Shown: in pieces, positions 17,516 to 27,748 of the stretch
Layout of the letters: the number at the start of each line of letters is the position of its first letter
Position numbering within the stretch: position 1 is the first letter of the stretch
From: JACKAQ01 sp020634975 [NCBI: Calditrichia bacterium]
Lineage (GTDB): Bacteria > Calditrichota > Calditrichia > RBG-13-44-9
Reading direction: 5' to 3'
Length of the DNA: 64,000 nt
Assembly (NCBI GenBank): GCA_020634975.1
Contig: JACKAQ010000004.1
Span: 124,001-188,000 of the forward strand
Notes under the pieces: model-generated
Databases searched by the model: none
The model's input: only the letters and a program-made list of their open reading frames with translations
Told to the model about the DNA's origin: nothing
Translations under genes and position numbers: made by a program

Positions 17516-19744
17516 TTATTGTTTCTCAATCAACGACACCATTTTTTCAACATCCGTTGTTGGTAATTCGCAGGCGAAATTGCGACAAACATACGCCGTC
17601 GCTTTATTTTCGATAGCGGATAATTCGGCGGTAAACGGCGCAATTTTGGTAATTTCGGGATTTCTTTCATTCGCGGGACGATGCAGCACCACCGCATTCG
17701 GCAAAAACCGGCGGTGCAGTTCGCGAATCATGGTTTGGGTATCTGCATTTTCGCGGTCGCCGACAACCACAATTTCGCTGGTTTGGCGCGTGCCGAAATC
17801 GAGTCCGCAAAGCAACATGGTGTAGGCGATGGGCGATTGCCGGATCATATCCGAAAATGCCCGCCCGATTTTCTCGGCATGATTTTCAAACTCCGTTCGT
17901 CCGGTGAGGCGTGCGAGGCGTTGCAAATTGAGCATCATTACTGAGTTTCCGGAAGGAACGGCGCCATCGTAAATTTCTTTTTTGCGAACCAGCAACTGCT
18001 CTGCAGCGTCTGCGGTGAAAAAATATCCGCCGTTTTCGTTATCCCAGAAATCACTTTCCAAAATATCCGTAAATTCAATTGCAGCCTGCAGATAGCGGGT
18101 GTCAAATGTCGTTTGGTACAGTTCGGTAAATCCCCAAATCGCAAATGCGTAGTCATCCAGATAGCCGTTGATTGCGGCATCGCCGTTGCGATAGCGATGG
18201 AAGAATTTGCCATTTTTCTGGCGCATGTTTTCCAGCATAAAATCGGCAGCATTTGTTGCGGCAGCCGCGAATTCAGGGGCATCGAACGCCTGCGCCGCGC
18301 GGCTGAGCGCCGCAATCATCAGCCCGTTCCAGTCGGTGAGGATTTTATCGTCTTTCAGTGGATGCACCCGTTTTTCGCGTTCCGCGAACAGCTTTTGGCG
18401 CATGTTTTCCAAATTTGCCGCCAGCGAATCGGCGGTTGTGTTCAGCCCCGCTGCAAGTTTTTCCAACGGTTGGCGCAGATGCGGAATATTCGCGCCGGTG
18501 CGGTGCCCGGTGGCTTCTTCCATAAAATTGCCCTCTGGCTCAATCCCATAAACGCGATTGAACAATTCCGCGTCAGTTTTGCCCAAAATTTCCGCAATTT
18601 CCTGCGCCGTCCAGACGTAAAATTTGCCTTCTTCGCCTTCGCTGTCCGCGTCTTCGGCGCTGTAAAATCCGCCTTTTGCGTCGGTCATATCCCGCAACAC
18701 ATACGTGATAATTTCCCGGGCGGTTTTTTCGTAAAAGGAATTGCCGGTAATTTGGTAAGCTTCGGCGAACGCGATGGTCAACATCGCCTGATCGTAGAGC
18801 ATTTTTTCGAAGTGGGGGAGGAGCCAATATTCATCCGTTGCGTATCGGTGAAACCCGAAACCGACGTGATCAAAAATGCCACCGAGGCGCATTTGCTGCA
18901 ACGTGTGCTCAACCATTTGCAACGAAATTTTATCGCCGGTTCGTTGATGGTAACGCAATAAAAACAACAGGTTATGCGGTGTCGGAAATTTGGGTTTCTC
19001 GCTAAAGCCGCCATAATTTTTATCATAATTTTGAGCGAGTTGGGCGAAGCCGGTATTCAGCAATGTATCTTCCAGCACGCCGCCCGGCGTGTTGCCGGAA
19101 ACGCGGTTCAGCGCGGCGGTAATTTGCTCCGCAGATGTCATGATTTTATCGCGGTCATTTTGCCATGCTTCTTTGATGATGGGAATCAATTCCATCATTC
19201 CCGGGCGATTAAACCGCCGGTTTTTGGGAATGTAGGTTGCCGCATAAAACGGGCGTTTATCCGGCGTCATGATGATCGTGAGCGGCCAGCCGCCGCTTTG
19301 GGTCATCATTTGGCAAACGGTCATGTAAATATTGTCGATGTCCGGGCGTTCCTCGCGATCAACTTTGATGTTGATAAACGCATCGTTCATGAGCGCCGCA
19401 ACGCTGGAATCTTCGAACGATTCATGTGCCATTACGTGGCACCAGTGGCAGGTGGAATAGCCGATCGATAAAAAAATGGGTTTGTCCTGCGCTTTTGCGG
19501 CAGCAAATGCTTCTTCGCCCCACGGATACCAGTCCACCGGATTTTCGGCGTGCTGGAGCAAATAGGGGCTTTTTTCGTGAATTAAACGATTGTATGCGTC
19601 ATTTTGCATGATGTTTCCGGTTTTGTTGGATTGATCCTGACAGCTGATTGCCAGCCCAAATAAAACTATCAGCAAAAATGGCGAATGGCAAACGGATTTT
19701 TTTCGGAAATCAGATTTTCGGGATGTAAAAAAGTGGGAGTGCAT
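17516..19744 (-). CDS. YyaL/Spermatogenesis-associated 20-like thioredoxin-domain protein, putative lipoprotein
   Basis: DUF255-family protein of 742 residues. The family opening [23 protein letters not shown] starts near residue 53, the redox-like CHWCH motif is near 99-103 in a thioredoxin fold, and the rest is an (alpha/alpha)6 toroid resembling N-acylglucosamine 2-epimerases ([26 protein letters not shown]). The enzymatic reaction of the family is unknown. Unusually, about 44 residues precede the family start and contain a hydrophobic run ending LFGLAISC, a plausible lipoprotein signal. A second ATG (MQNDAYN) would give a cytosolic form. It follows the phosphatase gene by 16 nt. Confidence 0.85.
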   Translation of the reverse strand: MHSHFFTSRKSDFRKKSVCHSPFLLIVLFGLAISCQDQSNKTGNIMQNDAYNRLIHEKSPYLLQHAENPVDWYPWGEEAFAAAKAQDKPIFLSIGYSTCHWCHVMAHESFEDSSVAALMNDAFINIKVDREERPDIDNIYMTVCQMMTQSGGWPLTIIMTPDKRPFYAATYIPKNRRFNRPGMMELIPIIKEAWQNDRDKIMTSAEQITAALNRVSGNTPGGVLEDTLLNTGFAQLAQNYDKNYGGFSEKPKFPTPHNLLFLLRYHQRTGDKISLQMVEHTLQQMRLGGIFDHVGFGFHRYATDEYWLLPHFEKMLYDQAMLTIAFAEAYQITGNSFYEKTAREIITYVLRDMTDAKGGFYSAEDADSEGEEGKFYVWTAQEIAEILGKTDAELFNRVYGIEPEGNFMEEATGHRTGANIPHLRQPLEKLAAGLNTTADSLAANLENMRQKLFAEREKRVHPLKDDKILTDWNGLMIAALSRAAQAFDAPEFAAAATNAADFMLENMRQKNGKFFHRYRNGDAAINGYLDDYAFAIWGFTELYQTTFDTRYLQAAIEFTDILESDFWDNENGGYFFTADAAEQLLVRKKEIYDGAVPSGNSVMMLNLQRLARLTGRTEFENHAEKIGRAFSDMIRQSPIAYTMLLCGLDFGTRQTSEIVVVGDRENADTQTMIRELHRRFLPNAVVLHRPANERNPEITKIAPFTAELSAIENKATAYVCRNFACELPTTDVEKMVSLIEKQ

Positions 19745-19760
19745 GACAGAAATTTCGGGA

Positions 19761-21536
19761 TTAACCGAGCCGCCGGATTGCCAGCATCGTTACGTCATCT
19801 GCCTGCGGTTCGCCATCGGCAAACGATTCGATTGCGGTGAGAATTTTTTCGACGAGCTGTTGCACCGGCTGGTTTTTCGGGGCGGATGAAACGAGTTCGT
19901 AAAGCGGATCTTCGCCCCATTCCTCGCCATCGGCGTTCACCGCTTCGTTTACGCCGTCGGTGTAGCTGAGCAGCAAATCGCCTTTCCGCAATGTGATGTT
20001 TCCGGTCTCGTAAGTGTAAACCGGCAACACGCCCAAAATCAGCCCGCCGATGTCTAAAAACTCCATTGTTCCGTCGGCACGCAGCAAAATGGGGTTGTTG
20101 TGTCCGGCGTTTACGTATTCAATATTGTTTGTGGCTTTATCGAGAATCGCGACAAAAAAGGTGATGAATTTATCCATTCCGGTGTTGTCGTAAATCAGTT
20201 TATTTAATCGACTTACGACTTCCTCGATTGGCAAGCCGACTTTTACGAGCACCCGCAGTGCAGCCTGCAAATTGGCCATCAGCAGTGATGCGGGAACGCC
20301 TTTTCCGGACACATCGGCAATTGCCAGCGCAATCCGCCGGTCGTCGATGGGGATGATGTCAAAATAATCGCCGCCAACCTGTTTGCTGGACGCGTTCATG
20401 CCGTACAAATCGTAGCCGTCTAATGCGGGAATGGCCTTCGGCAGCAGTTTTTTCTGGATGTTCCGGGCAACATTTAGCTCCTCTTCCAATCGCTGTTTTT
20501 CCAGCGTTTCTTCGAAAAGCCGGGCATTTTCCAGCGATGTGACCGCCTGGCTCACCAACGTGGATAAGAATTCCCGGTCGGTTTCGGTATAAGTTTGTCC
20601 GGAGATTTTTTTGCCGAGCAGCAAATAGCCGATCAATTTTTCCTGATGCTGCATCGGAATTAGCGTTTCAACTTCTTGTTTTTGCAGGAGTTGCTTTAGT
20701 CGTTCATTTTTGATTTGAGAAACAGCAATTGCGGATTCCGGTTGTTTGAACGCCAGCAATTCCGGGTAAAGTCCTTCCAGCAGATCACTTTTGAAACCGC
20801 GCGATTCCTGCCGAACCAGATGATCGTCGCGTTTGAGCAACAGCGCATATTTGGTGATGAGCATTTGCCCCATCACCGCGTAAATCAATAATCGCAGAAT
20901 TTTTTGGGCGTCCAGCGTTGCGGAAAGACCGCGTGCGATATCGAACAGCGTGCGGAGTTCCTGCACTTTTTCATCGAGCTGCCGGTTGATTTGTTTGATT
21001 TCTTCCAGTTGCAGCGCGTTATCGATAGTCGTGGCAGACATATTCGCCAGCGAATTGAGAAAATTGACTTCGTCATCGCTGAATTCATTTTTCGTGAGCT
21101 TTGCGCCAAACATCATAAAACCGAGCAACTGGTTGTTGTTTACAAACGGAACACCCAATTCCAGCCGCGATTCTTCTACAAAAGCTTTCAGTTTTGGCGG
21201 GCATCTCTCGCCCATTTTTTCGAAATGTTGGGGTGTAAAACAATCTTCGGGAATGTCTTTTTGATCAAAAACAGTTTCCTGCAAGGCTTTGGAAATACCT
21301 TTTGCCATCACAACTTTGTATTGGCCATCCTGTTTGAGGATGATGCCGCCGCGCGAAATCATCATTCTGCCCATGGGAATAAGCATCACATTGTTGAGCA
21401 CGCGCCGCAGCTCCAGCGATTCGTTGATCAGTTGGCTGATTTCAAATAGTGAGGAAAGCTCCAGCAATCGCCGGTTCACTTCATCGATCGATTGTTGGGG
21501 ATATTTTTCGGAAAGATAGTCGAACAGTTGGGTCAT
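19761..21536 (-). CDS. SpoIIE/RsbU-type PP2C phosphatase with two GAF domains
   Basis: Serine phosphatase of 591 residues. GAF-like domains lie at about 20-190 and 205-350, joined by a helical linker ([27 protein letters not shown]) to the PP2C domain at about 370-590, with the metal-binding patterns [26 protein letters not shown] and [11 protein letters not shown]. Such enzymes remove phosphate from STAS antagonist proteins and so free a sigma factor or other target. The GAF domains are the likely sensory input; their ligand is unknown. Its start lies 4 nt after the stop of the anti-sigma kinase gene, indicating translational coupling. Confidence 0.92.
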   Translation of the reverse strand: MTQLFDYLSEKYPQQSIDEVNRRLLELSSLFEISQLINESLELRRVLNNVMLIPMGRMMISRGGIILKQDGQYKVVMAKGISKALQETVFDQKDIPEDCFTPQHFEKMGERCPPKLKAFVEESRLELGVPFVNNNQLLGFMMFGAKLTKNEFSDDEVNFLNSLANMSATTIDNALQLEEIKQINRQLDEKVQELRTLFDIARGLSATLDAQKILRLLIYAVMGQMLITKYALLLKRDDHLVRQESRGFKSDLLEGLYPELLAFKQPESAIAVSQIKNERLKQLLQKQEVETLIPMQHQEKLIGYLLLGKKISGQTYTETDREFLSTLVSQAVTSLENARLFEETLEKQRLEEELNVARNIQKKLLPKAIPALDGYDLYGMNASSKQVGGDYFDIIPIDDRRIALAIADVSGKGVPASLLMANLQAALRVLVKVGLPIEEVVSRLNKLIYDNTGMDKFITFFVAILDKATNNIEYVNAGHNNPILLRADGTMEFLDIGGLILGVLPVYTYETGNITLRKGDLLLSYTDGVNEAVNADGEEWGEDPLYELVSSAPKNQPVQQLVEKILTAIESFADGEPQADDVTMLAIRRLG

Positions 21537-21540
21537 TTAG

Positions 21541-21996
21541 TTACCCGTTGGTGCGGATTTTGACCATTTTTACTTCGTTTCGCACACCGGGTTTTATGTT
21601 GAAAGATACTTTATCCATCAATGTTTTGATCAGGTGCACGCCAAGTCCGCCCGGTTTCATGCGTTTGAGGTATTCGTTCATATTGGGGGATTTCAAATCG
21701 TTGGGATTAAAACCCATGCCACGGTCTGCGATGGTAATTTCGATGCGGTCCTTCCGGGTGCGAACGGTGACCAGTATTTTGGGATCACTTTTGTCATCGC
21801 CGGTGTATGCGTGGGTAACCACATTTGCACATGCTTCGTCCACTGCCAGTTCAATCTGATAAATATCGTCATCAGAGAAACCAATATTTGCTGCAATTCC
21901 GGAAATGAACTTGCGTACAATATCCAGATTTTCGGATTTTGCCGGCAGATTCAATCGAAAAGTGTTTTTAGCAGTGCTCTTTTTGGTTTTATTCAT
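21541..21996 (-). CDS. RsbW-like anti-sigma factor serine kinase
   Basis: GHKL ATPase domain of 151 residues. N-box ELAVDEACANVVTHAY, G1-type ADRGMGFNP and G2-type PGGLGVHLIKTLMD are present; such kinases phosphorylate a STAS partner and sequester a target. I prefer the ATG at 21996 (MNKTKK), preceded by AGGAT, over a GTG at 22020 that overlaps the STAS stop. It is the middle gene of the STAS-kinase-phosphatase operon. No sigma factor is adjacent, so the target is elsewhere or not a sigma factor. Confidence 0.9.
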   Translation of the reverse strand: MNKTKKSTAKNTFRLNLPAKSENLDIVRKFISGIAANIGFSDDDIYQIELAVDEACANVVTHAYTGDDKSDPKILVTVRTRKDRIEITIADRGMGFNPNDLKSPNMNEYLKRMKPGGLGVHLIKTLMDKVSFNIKPGVRNEVKMVKIRTNG

Positions 21997-22016
21997 GAAA
22001 TTAATATCCTGACATT

Positions 22017-22364
22017 TCACTGGGTAAACTTGCCCGTCGCTTCGCTGGTGCTGTCGTAAAACTCGTATAAACTGGGGAAACCCAACAAATCAAATACTTT
22101 AAATACGCGCGGTGTTACCTCTGTCAGTTTAATATCGCCGTTATTGTCTCGAACTTCTTCGATGAATCCCATAAATACACCTAACCCGGCAGAGCTGATG
22201 TATTGCAGCTGTTTCATTTCAACAACAATGTTGAAGCGATCTTCAGCTACAAGGGTATTCAAGGCATTTTCAAACTCGGGCGCTGTATGCGCATCCAGAT
22301 AGCCTGACAAACACAGGATACTTACCTGGCCTTCGTCTTTGCGCGCGACTTCAAAGTTTGCCAT
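22017..22364 (-). CDS. STAS-domain anti-sigma factor antagonist
   Basis: 115-residue single-domain STAS protein of the SpoIIAA/RsbV type. The conserved phosphorylation segment is YISSAGLGVFMG, where the first or second Ser is the expected phosphoacceptor. It binds and inactivates the kinase when dephosphorylated. A strong ribosome site (AAGGAGGAATGG) precedes the ATG, consistent with the antagonist being made in excess. It is the first gene of the three-gene partner-switching operon. Confidence 0.93.
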   Translation of the reverse strand: MANFEVARKDEGQVSILCLSGYLDAHTAPEFENALNTLVAEDRFNIVVEMKQLQYISSAGLGVFMGFIEEVRDNNGDIKLTEVTPRVFKVFDLLGFPSLYEFYDSTSEATGKFTQ

Positions 22365-22693
22365 CCATTCCTCCTTCTAATACAGGCAGTGCATTATCTA
22401 CGTGGGTAATACCTGAGTTGTTACCCGATGCCACATTTTTTTGCATTTTAAACGGAACAAAATCTTATAAAATCTTGATTATCCCAGATAATTGAGACGA
22501 TCGTATTTTCAACAGATACAACAGCTTGCGAAAATGAATTTTCCGCATTGAATTTTTAGCATATAAAATAACCCGTACGAACGAGTAATCAAAATATATT
22601 TCACGATTTTTATATCAGATAACGGGATTACACGATTTTAGATGCAATAATATTTTTTATTTTTCAGGAATACCGGTGGGGGCGAAAAATTTA
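22365..22693. other. Intergenic region upstream of the partner-switching operon
   Basis: This 329-bp AT-rich gap carries the leftward promoter of the STAS operon next to 22364. I could not identify a -10/-35 pair, terminator, repeat or gene in it. Confidence 0.4.
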
Positions 22694-23998
22694 TTAATCG
22701 AGCAGCAATTCCAGTGGTTCCGATAAAATTCGGGTGCCGGCGCTGTTTCGGGATTCGCTGATGCGGTTGCCCTGTGGATCGTGCAAAGAAACGATGCTGC
22801 GGCTAACATCCGCCACCACAATAGTTTGGTCGGATGGGTTCACACCAATGGCTTCGATGCTGCCGAACTCCGCTTTGCGGAAAATTTCCTGACCGGCGGC
22901 GTTCATTTTCACCAGTGCGTCGTCGCTGCCATCAATTTCCTGTGCCAGAAAAATAGCATCGGGGCCGATCACGGTAACCCTGCGGTAACGTCCCTGCAAA
23001 CTGATCGGTGTTGTATTATTTTGATTGTCGATTTGCAACAACTGGCTGGCAGTTGTTCCGGCGGAAAGCGCATAAACATTCCCGCCCAAAACAGCAATGT
23101 CCCGACCTGTAAAGCCGCTATCAAACGGCCAGTCGGCGGTTAGGCGGGCAACGCCGGCGTTGATTTCGTATCGTGATATTGCCTGATCGCTCATCACCCA
23201 AACGGCATCGCTTGCAGCGCTTTGTTTGATTCGCCGGTAATCGCGGTTTTCATCCAGTTTCGTGATGCCGATTAAATTATTATTGAACAGCACAAACAGC
23301 CGTTTTCGCACATTGTCAAGTACATATAATTGCCGTTCATTCACATTAAAAAACAGGTCCTCGGCTTTGGACAGCGAATCGAAATAGAAAAACCTTTCCC
23401 GCCCATTTTGCCGGTTCAAACTGACGATGCTTTTGAGATACGTTGGCGTGCTAAACCAAAACAGAGAATCGCCGGATGTTGGTGTCGCCCAGTTTTCGGA
23501 TAAAAATTCGGTTCGGTAGTCGCGGAGGGTGTGTTGCAAATCGTAACTGAGCAGCTTCACATTTCGGTCGTCGGTGGTGAGCACCCACCACTTGCCGTTT
23601 CCGATGAGTGTGCTTTCCACATTTGAGGGTGTGGATTCCACATTTGTGCCGAGCACGGAAACTCGGTAATAATAGCGCTGACCGGGCTGCACTTGAAAAT
23701 CTGTGAATTGCGTTGTGGTTTGGGATACTTCCTGAAATCCGAGCAAATTTTCTGGGCTTCCGATTGAGCGATAAACCCGGAATCCGGTGATATCCTCAAC
23801 CTGTCGGTTGAGTTGCCAGCGCAGCGTAATCTTATCCGATTCCGGCAATAGTGTTAGCGAAATTACCTCATCCGTTTCTCCGGGTTCAAACGGGTTGCTG
23901 CGTCCCCGCTCGGTACATCCCCAAAAGTAGAGAGATGTAAATACAAAAAAAATAAGCAGATAAAGAAATAGATGTGGTGATTTTACCGGCGGTTTCAT
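22694..23998 (-). CDS. Lipoprotein with FN3-like domain and propeller-like region
   Basis: 434 residues from the ATG at 23998; a TTG 10 codons upstream is less likely. The hydrophobic LYLLIFFVFTSLYFWGC is a lipoprotein signal with the cysteine at about 28. Residues about 45-130 look like a fibronectin III domain (ITLRWQLNRQVEDITGFRVYRS). The remainder has repeating short beta segments (WWVLTTDDRNVKLL, RLFVLFNNNLIGITK) suggesting a WD/NHL-like propeller. I do not recognise a specific function. A surface or periplasmic binding role is an inference. Confidence 0.75.
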   Translation of the reverse strand: MKPPVKSPHLFLYLLIFFVFTSLYFWGCTERGRSNPFEPGETDEVISLTLLPESDKITLRWQLNRQVEDITGFRVYRSIGSPENLLGFQEVSQTTTQFTDFQVQPGQRYYYRVSVLGTNVESTPSNVESTLIGNGKWWVLTTDDRNVKLLSYDLQHTLRDYRTEFLSENWATPTSGDSLFWFSTPTYLKSIVSLNRQNGRERFFYFDSLSKAEDLFFNVNERQLYVLDNVRKRLFVLFNNNLIGITKLDENRDYRRIKQSAASDAVWVMSDQAISRYEINAGVARLTADWPFDSGFTGRDIAVLGGNVYALSAGTTASQLLQIDNQNNTTPISLQGRYRRVTVIGPDAIFLAQEIDGSDDALVKMNAAGQEIFRKAEFGSIEAIGVNPSDQTIVVADVSRSIVSLHDPQGNRISESRNSAGTRILSEPLELLLD

Positions 23999-24097
23999 GG
24001 ATGTCCGAATGTTCAGTTCCGTTAACAAAATTTATTCATTGCGGCACATCGCCCAAAACATGATCGCATGCCGTTTGAAATATAACATCTCTAACAA

Positions 24098-24131
24098 CAA
24101 AAGGTTTCCACAGCGCCGTGAAAACCTTTTG
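24098..24131 (-). terminator. Terminator downstream of tpx
   Basis: The arms CAAAAGGTTT and AAACCTTTTG form a perfect 10-bp stem, with an internal CCAC/GTG extension. Read leftward it is followed by a T-rich stretch. It begins about 30 nt beyond the reconstructed tpx stop. Confidence 0.75.
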
Positions 24132-24160
24132 AATGAAAATTGAAAAATAGTCTATTTACA

Positions 24161-24663
24161 TCAGTTTTTTGTTGCTGCGATAACATCGTCGTAATCCGGT
24201 TGCTGAGCAATATCCGGAACCAATTGGTTGTATTGAAGGATGCCCTTTTATCCACAATAAATACCGAACGTGCCAGTTGACGCCATTCTTTTATTAACAC
24301 ACCATAATTCGTGCCGAACGAAACAGTCCGGTGATCAGAAAGCAGAACAACTTTGTCAACTCCTGTTGCGCCGCACCAGCGTTTTTGGGCAGGTGGTAAA
24401 TCTACACTAATGGTTAAAATGACAACATCATCGCCAAGTTGCCCGCTATTTCATTAAACCGTCGGGTTTCCATATCGCAAACACCGGTGTCCAGGCAAGT
24501 GCATGCAGAAATTATTATTGTCTTTCCTGCAAAATCGCTGATGGACTTTAACTGGCATCAACCCAATTGCAGAAAAATCCGGTGCTTTTTGTCCAATAGA
24601 AATATTTTCACCAACCAAATTGAGCACATTGCCGCGTGACGTAACAGTTTTTTGATCACTCAT
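24161..24663 (-). pseudogene. tpx: Thiol peroxidase gene interrupted by three 1-nt shifts
   Basis: The reconstructed protein is an atypical 2-Cys peroxiredoxin that reduces hydroperoxides. Frame 1 gives GENISIGQKAPDFSAIGLMP; frame 2 gives SDFAGKTIIISAC then the peroxidatic segment LDTGVCDMETRRFNE; frame 3 gives DLPPAQKRWCGATG, LSDHRTVSFGTNYGVLIKE and LARSVFIVDK; frame 1 of a fourth segment gives QYNQLVPDIAQQPDYDDVIAATKN then stop. One extra base near 24536 and two missing bases (near 24438 and 24256, the last in an A-run) restore 504 nt, exactly 167 residues, the normal Tpx length. GGAG precedes the ATG and a terminator follows. Either a very recent pseudogene or assembly errors. Confidence 0.88.
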
Positions 24664-24874
24664 AAAAACACTCCGTATATTGTATTGAGTTTAACCTGTT
24701 AAAAATGATTGCGAAATATAATTCCCTTTGATAACGGATGGAAATCCTTTCAAAAAAACAGGTTTTTCGCTATGAAAAATGTGATAATTCCAATCGATTC
24801 TTTTTTTTTGGAAATAGTTTGTTAAATTTTGCTACACGTATTTTAAAAAAATATAGATTGAAACAATAAATTAA

Positions 24875-25522
24875 ATGACAGCAACAACAGATTTTTCTGA
24901 AAAAGCGGCAGCGATTGCGGAGATTTTGAACCGGCTGTATCCCAACCCTCCGATACCTCTGAAACATGAAGACGCTTACACACTGCTCATCGCGGTGCTG
25001 CTTTCTGCGCAATGCACGGATGAACGGGTGAACAAAGTAACGCCAATGCTCTTCGATCGGGCGAAAACACCGGCAAAAATGGTAACCCTTGCTGTTGCTG
25101 ATATTCAAGAAATTATTCGTCCGTGCGGGCTTTCGCCGCGAAAATCCAAAGCGATTTATGAATTATCGCAAATTTTGCTGGATAAATTTGATGGCGAAGT
25201 TCCGGCAACCTTTGAAGATCTGGAAGCATTGCCCGGCGTTGGGCACAAAACGGCATCTGTGGTAATGACGCAGGCTTTTGGCGTTCCCTCATTTCCAGTT
25301 GATACCCATATTCACCGGCTGGCATACCGTTGGGGATTATCGTCCGGGAAAAATGTTGAGCAAACAGAAAAGGATCTCAAAGCAATTTTTTCGCCGGAAA
25401 GTTGGGCTAAATTACATTTGCAGATCATTTATTTTGGGCGCGAGTATTGTCCCGCACGGGGGCACAATCCGCAAGAGTGCCCAATTTGTAGCAAATACGG
25501 GCGCGAAAATCTCGATCGGTGA
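24875..25522 (+). CDS. nth: Endonuclease III (DNA glycosylase/AP lyase)
   Basis: 215-residue base-excision repair enzyme that removes oxidised pyrimidines and cleaves the abasic site. The core is intact: LLSAQCTDERVN, helix-hairpin-helix LPGVGHKTASVV with the catalytic Lys, and VDTHIHRLAYRWGL with the catalytic Asp. The C-terminal iron-sulfur region is unusual: CPARGHNPQECPIC has three cysteines (spacing x9, x2) and no fourth within the last ten residues, against four in the classical enzyme. No strong ribosome site precedes the ATG. Confidence 0.93.
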   Translation: MTATTDFSEKAAAIAEILNRLYPNPPIPLKHEDAYTLLIAVLLSAQCTDERVNKVTPMLFDRAKTPAKMVTLAVADIQEIIRPCGLSPRKSKAIYELSQILLDKFDGEVPATFEDLEALPGVGHKTASVVMTQAFGVPSFPVDTHIHRLAYRWGLSSGKNVEQTEKDLKAIFSPESWAKLHLQIIYFGREYCPARGHNPQECPICSKYGRENLDR

Positions 25523-25712
25523 TCCGCCAAATTCGGAAAATTCGCATAAAAAATTTAAAATTGTGCGATTTGAAAGAGAGATTACCCCGAATTTGTTGTT
25601 AATTTCTTTCGGAGTTGAGAAATACATTCTATCGTCGGTCATCCTGACCAGTAAATTCCGTTATCAACAATATGCCTGTGCGAATGAGATTAAATTGAAT
25701 CAGGAGCGGTAA

Positions 25713-27245
25713 GTGACAGATTTATCAAGGGAGGAGTTTTCTTCCTACAACTACTCTAAATATTTTGATCTGGCTCCGGTCGGTTACATGACGTTGGACG
25801 CTGCAGGAACAATCGTTTCGACAAATTCGCAAATTGCTGCAATGCTGAACGCGAATGTTGAAGAATTGGTATCGAGCAGTTTTATCAATTTTGTTTCATT
25901 GGAAGATCAGGATAAATTTTTACAATTTCTGACACAGCTTTCCGATTCCGGAGAACGGGCAACTTGTGAAGTTGATATCCCGTTGGATAATGTTGAAAAC
26001 ATAGTGCTGGAGCTGCACGGTATTGCCGTTTTTGATGCAAATGGTAACCAGAAAGGCTATTATCTGGGATTGATGGATATTACGCGAACGAAACGACTGG
26101 AGCTTCAACTGGTGCAATCGCAACGGTTAGAGGCGTTGGGCGTTCTCGCCAGTGGTGTCGCGCACGATTTCAATAATATTTTGGGTGCCATTTTGGGCTT
26201 TTCGGAATTGACGCTGTATGAGTTGCCAAAAGATAATCGCCAGCGAAGTTACATCGAGCAAATCCAAAAAGCGGGTCTTCGCGGTAAAAATCTGGTGGAA
26301 CAAATATTTGCCTATAGCCGCCGGGTATCGATGGATCAAAAACCGGTGCCGTTACAGGTTGTGCTTGCCGAGGCAGTGAAAATGCTCCGCGCATCCATTC
26401 CCGCGAATGTGGAAATTCGCACCAATTTCAGCATGGAATGCGAAAGCGTAATGGCAAACATTACCCAAATACACCAAATTGTCATCAATTTATGCACGAA
26501 CGCGTTTCACGCCATTCACCCTGGTCCCGGAATAATCGAGCTTATTCTCGAGCCGCTCACCAACGATTTGGTTGATGAGCAGGTCGAGTTGATGCCAAAA
26601 CCTGAATATTTCATTCGGCTAAAAATAAAAGACAACGGCAAAGGGATGGATGACGACACGCTCCGGCAAATTTTTAATCCTTTTTTTACCACAAAACCGG
26701 CTGATTTGGGAACCGGGTTGGGATTATCGATAGTCCAGAATATCGTCAAAAGCCATTATGGGCAGATGTCCATTTACAGCACGCCCGGCGTCGGCACGGA
26801 ATTCAACATTTATTTTCCGGTAACAGATGTAGACAGTGCAGACGAAGTGGATGAAATTGAAGACATGGAACGCGGCGACGAATCCATTTTGCTGGTGGAT
26901 GACGAGCAATCGCTGGTGATGGTCGGGCGTAAATTGCTCGAGCATCTCGGATACAAAGTTACCGCAGTGAATGAGAGCTCGCAGGCTTTGGAGTTGTTCA
27001 AAGAAAATCCGTTCGGTTTTGATCTGGTAATTACCGACCAAACCATGCCGGAACTCACCGGTGTGGAACTGGCGCAGCAAATTACCAGTATACGTGTGGG
27101 AACGCCGATTATTTTGCTGACAGGCTACCGGAATTCGGAAACGGTTTCGGATGCGCGGGCAGCGGGCGTCTCGGAAATTTTGACGAAACCGATTGATATT
27201 CGGGTGTTTAGTCAAAAAATCCGCAGGGTGTTGGGAAACACCTGA
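25713..27245 (+). CDS. PAS-domain hybrid histidine kinase with receiver
   Basis: 510-residue soluble hybrid sensor kinase with no membrane segment. A PAS domain lies at about 15-130 (FDLAPVGYMTLDAAGTIV), followed by the dimerisation box GVAHDFNNILGAI with phosphoacceptor His151. The ATPase core shows N-box INLCTNAFHAI, DNGKGMDD, NPFFTTK and GTGLGLSIV. The C-terminal receiver (about 390-508) has acidic LVDDE, phosphoacceptor Asp442 in ITDQTMP, and LTKP. The start is GTG, 4 nt after AGGAGCGG. No partner regulator is adjacent, so phosphotransfer probably goes to its own receiver and then to an unlinked protein. Confidence 0.93.
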   Translation: MTDLSREEFSSYNYSKYFDLAPVGYMTLDAAGTIVSTNSQIAAMLNANVEELVSSSFINFVSLEDQDKFLQFLTQLSDSGERATCEVDIPLDNVENIVLELHGIAVFDANGNQKGYYLGLMDITRTKRLELQLVQSQRLEALGVLASGVAHDFNNILGAILGFSELTLYELPKDNRQRSYIEQIQKAGLRGKNLVEQIFAYSRRVSMDQKPVPLQVVLAEAVKMLRASIPANVEIRTNFSMECESVMANITQIHQIVINLCTNAFHAIHPGPGIIELILEPLTNDLVDEQVELMPKPEYFIRLKIKDNGKGMDDDTLRQIFNPFFTTKPADLGTGLGLSIVQNIVKSHYGQMSIYSTPGVGTEFNIYFPVTDVDSADEVDEIEDMERGDESILLVDDEQSLVMVGRKLLEHLGYKVTAVNESSQALELFKENPFGFDLVITDQTMPELTGVELAQQITSIRVGTPIILLTGYRNSETVSDARAAGVSEILTKPIDIRVFSQKIRRVLGNT

Positions 27246-27275
27246 GTCCCTGAAAACTGAAACGATCGAGATAAT

Positions 27276-27713
27276 ATGTTTGCCAAATTACTATTTGTTT
27301 TTGTCACCATTCCGTTGGTCGAAATGCTCATTTTAATCAAATTGGGCGAAGCTATCGGGTTTTGGCCGACGATGGCAATGGTTGTCGTAACCGGTATCAT
27401 TGGCGCATCGCTGGCAAAAGCGCAGGGATTTCTGGCGCTGAATCGCATTCGCAGCGAGTTGAACACCGGCAAATTGCCCGCCGACGAACTGGTGGATGGG
27501 CTGCTGATTCTGATTGGCGGCATCGTGCTGCTAACCCCCGGATTGCTCACCGATTTAGCCGGATTTTCGTTGATGGTCCCGGCGATCCGCACGGTTATCC
27601 GGAAATGGCTGCAACGCCGCTTCAAAGGATTTTTGAGCAATCGCAGCAATGTTTTTGTAACCGGTTATTCCCGAAAACCGGAATACACCGACGACTACCG
27701 GATCGAAGAATAG
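27276..27713 (+). CDS. fxsA: FxsA family membrane protein
   Basis: 145-residue inner-membrane protein. The family hallmark FVTIPLVEMLILIKLGEAIGFWPTM opens it, followed by hydrophobic helices at about 27-45 and 72-97 and GLLILIGGIVLLTPGLLTDLAGF. The C-terminal tail is basic then acidic (SRKPEYTDDYRIEE). In E. coli FxsA affects phage T7 exclusion by F plasmids; its normal role is unknown. It follows the kinase gene by 30 nt and precedes the DUF72 gene by 35 nt. Confidence 0.9.
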   Translation: MFAKLLFVFVTIPLVEMLILIKLGEAIGFWPTMAMVVVTGIIGASLAKAQGFLALNRIRSELNTGKLPADELVDGLLILIGGIVLLTPGLLTDLAGFSLMVPAIRTVIRKWLQRRFKGFLSNRSNVFVTGYSRKPEYTDDYRIEE

Positions 27714-27748
27714 CGGAAAAATTTCCGATTGAAAAACGGGCTCAGCGT

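Noticed and set aside
24091-24300. 69-residue open frame taken alone as a gene
   Set aside because: It is a fragment of the broken tpx read in the third frame and beyond its true stop, not an independent gene.
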